From an uncultured Brachyspira sp. (lineage in GTDB: Bacteria; Spirochaetota; Brachyspiria; Brachyspirales; Brachyspiraceae): 6,001 bases of DNA. The stretch is taken from positions 1-6,001 of the forward strand of contig CAKVCG010000105.1 of NCBI GenBank assembly GCA_934725525.1, in the 5' to 3' direction. The position numbers were made by a program, and so were the translations under genes. Within the stretch, counting starts at the first letter, position 1, and each line of letters begins with the position of its first letter. The notes below the pieces were generated by a model. It saw only the letters and a list, made by a program, of their open reading frames with translations, did not search any database and was not told the DNA's origin. Shown in pieces: positions 5,809 through 6,001 of this stretch.

Positions 5809-5829
5809 ATACAAACAATATATTTGTAT
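5798..5829. promoter_or_regulatory. Overlapping dyads at the feoA promoter, possible operator
   Basis: ATACAAA (5809-5815) and TTTGTAT (5823-5829) are perfect inverted arms with a 7-base spacer, starting immediately after the -10 element and so covering the expected transcription start. A second dyad, ATTGTT (5798-5803) and AACAAT (5814-5819), overlaps it and spans the -10. Either placement would suit a repressor. feo genes are commonly iron-repressed by Fur or DtxR-type regulators, but the sequence is not a textbook Fur box. Confidence 0.45.
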
Positions 5830-5852
5830 AATTTAATTATCAGGAGTATATA

Positions 5853-6001
5853 ATGAAGTTAACGGAATTGGAAATTGAAGAAGGTTTCGTAGTCGATAAA
5901 GTCGCTACGGAAGGAGAGATTAGGCAAAGGATTATTGAGATGGGTTTTACGCCAGGAGCTAAAGGTTGGATTGTCAGAAAAGCGCCGCTTGGAGACCCGA
6001 T
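5853..6001 (+). CDS. feoA: Ferrous iron transport protein A (FeoA), 3' end outside window
   Basis: ATG at 5853 is preceded by AGGAG (5842-5846) at six bases. The 49 visible codons read MKLTELEIEEGFVVDKV, then EIRQRIIEMGFTPGAKGWIV and RKAPLGDP. These match the FeoA SH3-like fold: the L-x-E-L start, R-x-R/I-x-EMG-x-x-PG and the closing APLGDP signature. FeoA is a small cytosolic partner of FeoB, the GTP-driven ferrous iron permease; feoB is expected downstream, outside the window. The full protein is usually about 75-85 residues, so about 60% is visible. A FeoA domain can also form the C-terminus of DtxR-type regulators, but here it is at the N-terminus, which supports a stand-alone FeoA or a FeoA-FeoB fusion. 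Confidence 0.92.
   Translation, partial: MKLTELEIEEGFVVDKVATEGEIRQRIIEMGFTPGAKGWIVRKAPLGDP

Overview
The window looks like chromosomal DNA of a very AT-rich spirochaete, most probably Brachyspira. This rests on base composition (long A and T tracts, AAA/TTA/ATA-dominated codon use), on lineage-typical gene content (a multi-spanning GT-C glycosyltransferase, a small ankyrin-repeat protein, a DUF815 ATPase, an outer-membrane-like protein) and on general style. No rRNA or other marker gene is present, so the genus is an inference.

Left part (1-1731): a large membrane glycosyltransferase gene enters from beyond the left edge. Its visible 5' end is a (CAACT)n pentanucleotide tract translated in frame. 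The other two frames hit stop codons directly after the tract, so this has the layout of a phase-variation (slipped-strand) switch. Eighteen bases after its stop there is a well-placed ribosome binding site and a 22-codon reading frame resembling the N-terminus of the same glycosyltransferase. It is probably the stump of a deleted tandem paralogue.

Middle part (1791-4442): a DUF815-family AAA+ ATPase on the minus strand is divergent from an exported DUF2271 protein, which is followed by a membrane-anchored ankyrin-repeat protein on the same strand. A small zinc-ribbon-like protein converges on the ankyrin gene with one base between the stop codons. The ATPase and zinc-ribbon genes have promoters of the same build: TTKACT, a 16-base spacer that is a T-run followed by an A-run, and a TAAA(A/T)T -10.

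Right part (4443-6001): a 185-base divergent region holds a perfect 24-bp palindrome. It is followed by an exported, aromatic-rich protein that looks like an outer-membrane beta-barrel, a probable AT-rich terminator, and a near-consensus promoter with a dyad symmetry just after the -10. That promoter drives feoA, the start of a ferrous-iron uptake locus that leaves the window on the right.

The genes do not form one pathway. The best candidates for new biology are the pentamer-switched glycosyltransferase with its stump paralogue, and a set of three Fur/PerR-like or palindromic elements in front of the DUF2271, beta-barrel and feoA genes, which may mark a metal-responsive group. No IS element, CRISPR array, tRNA or rRNA was seen, and there is no gene-free stretch longer than 185 bases.
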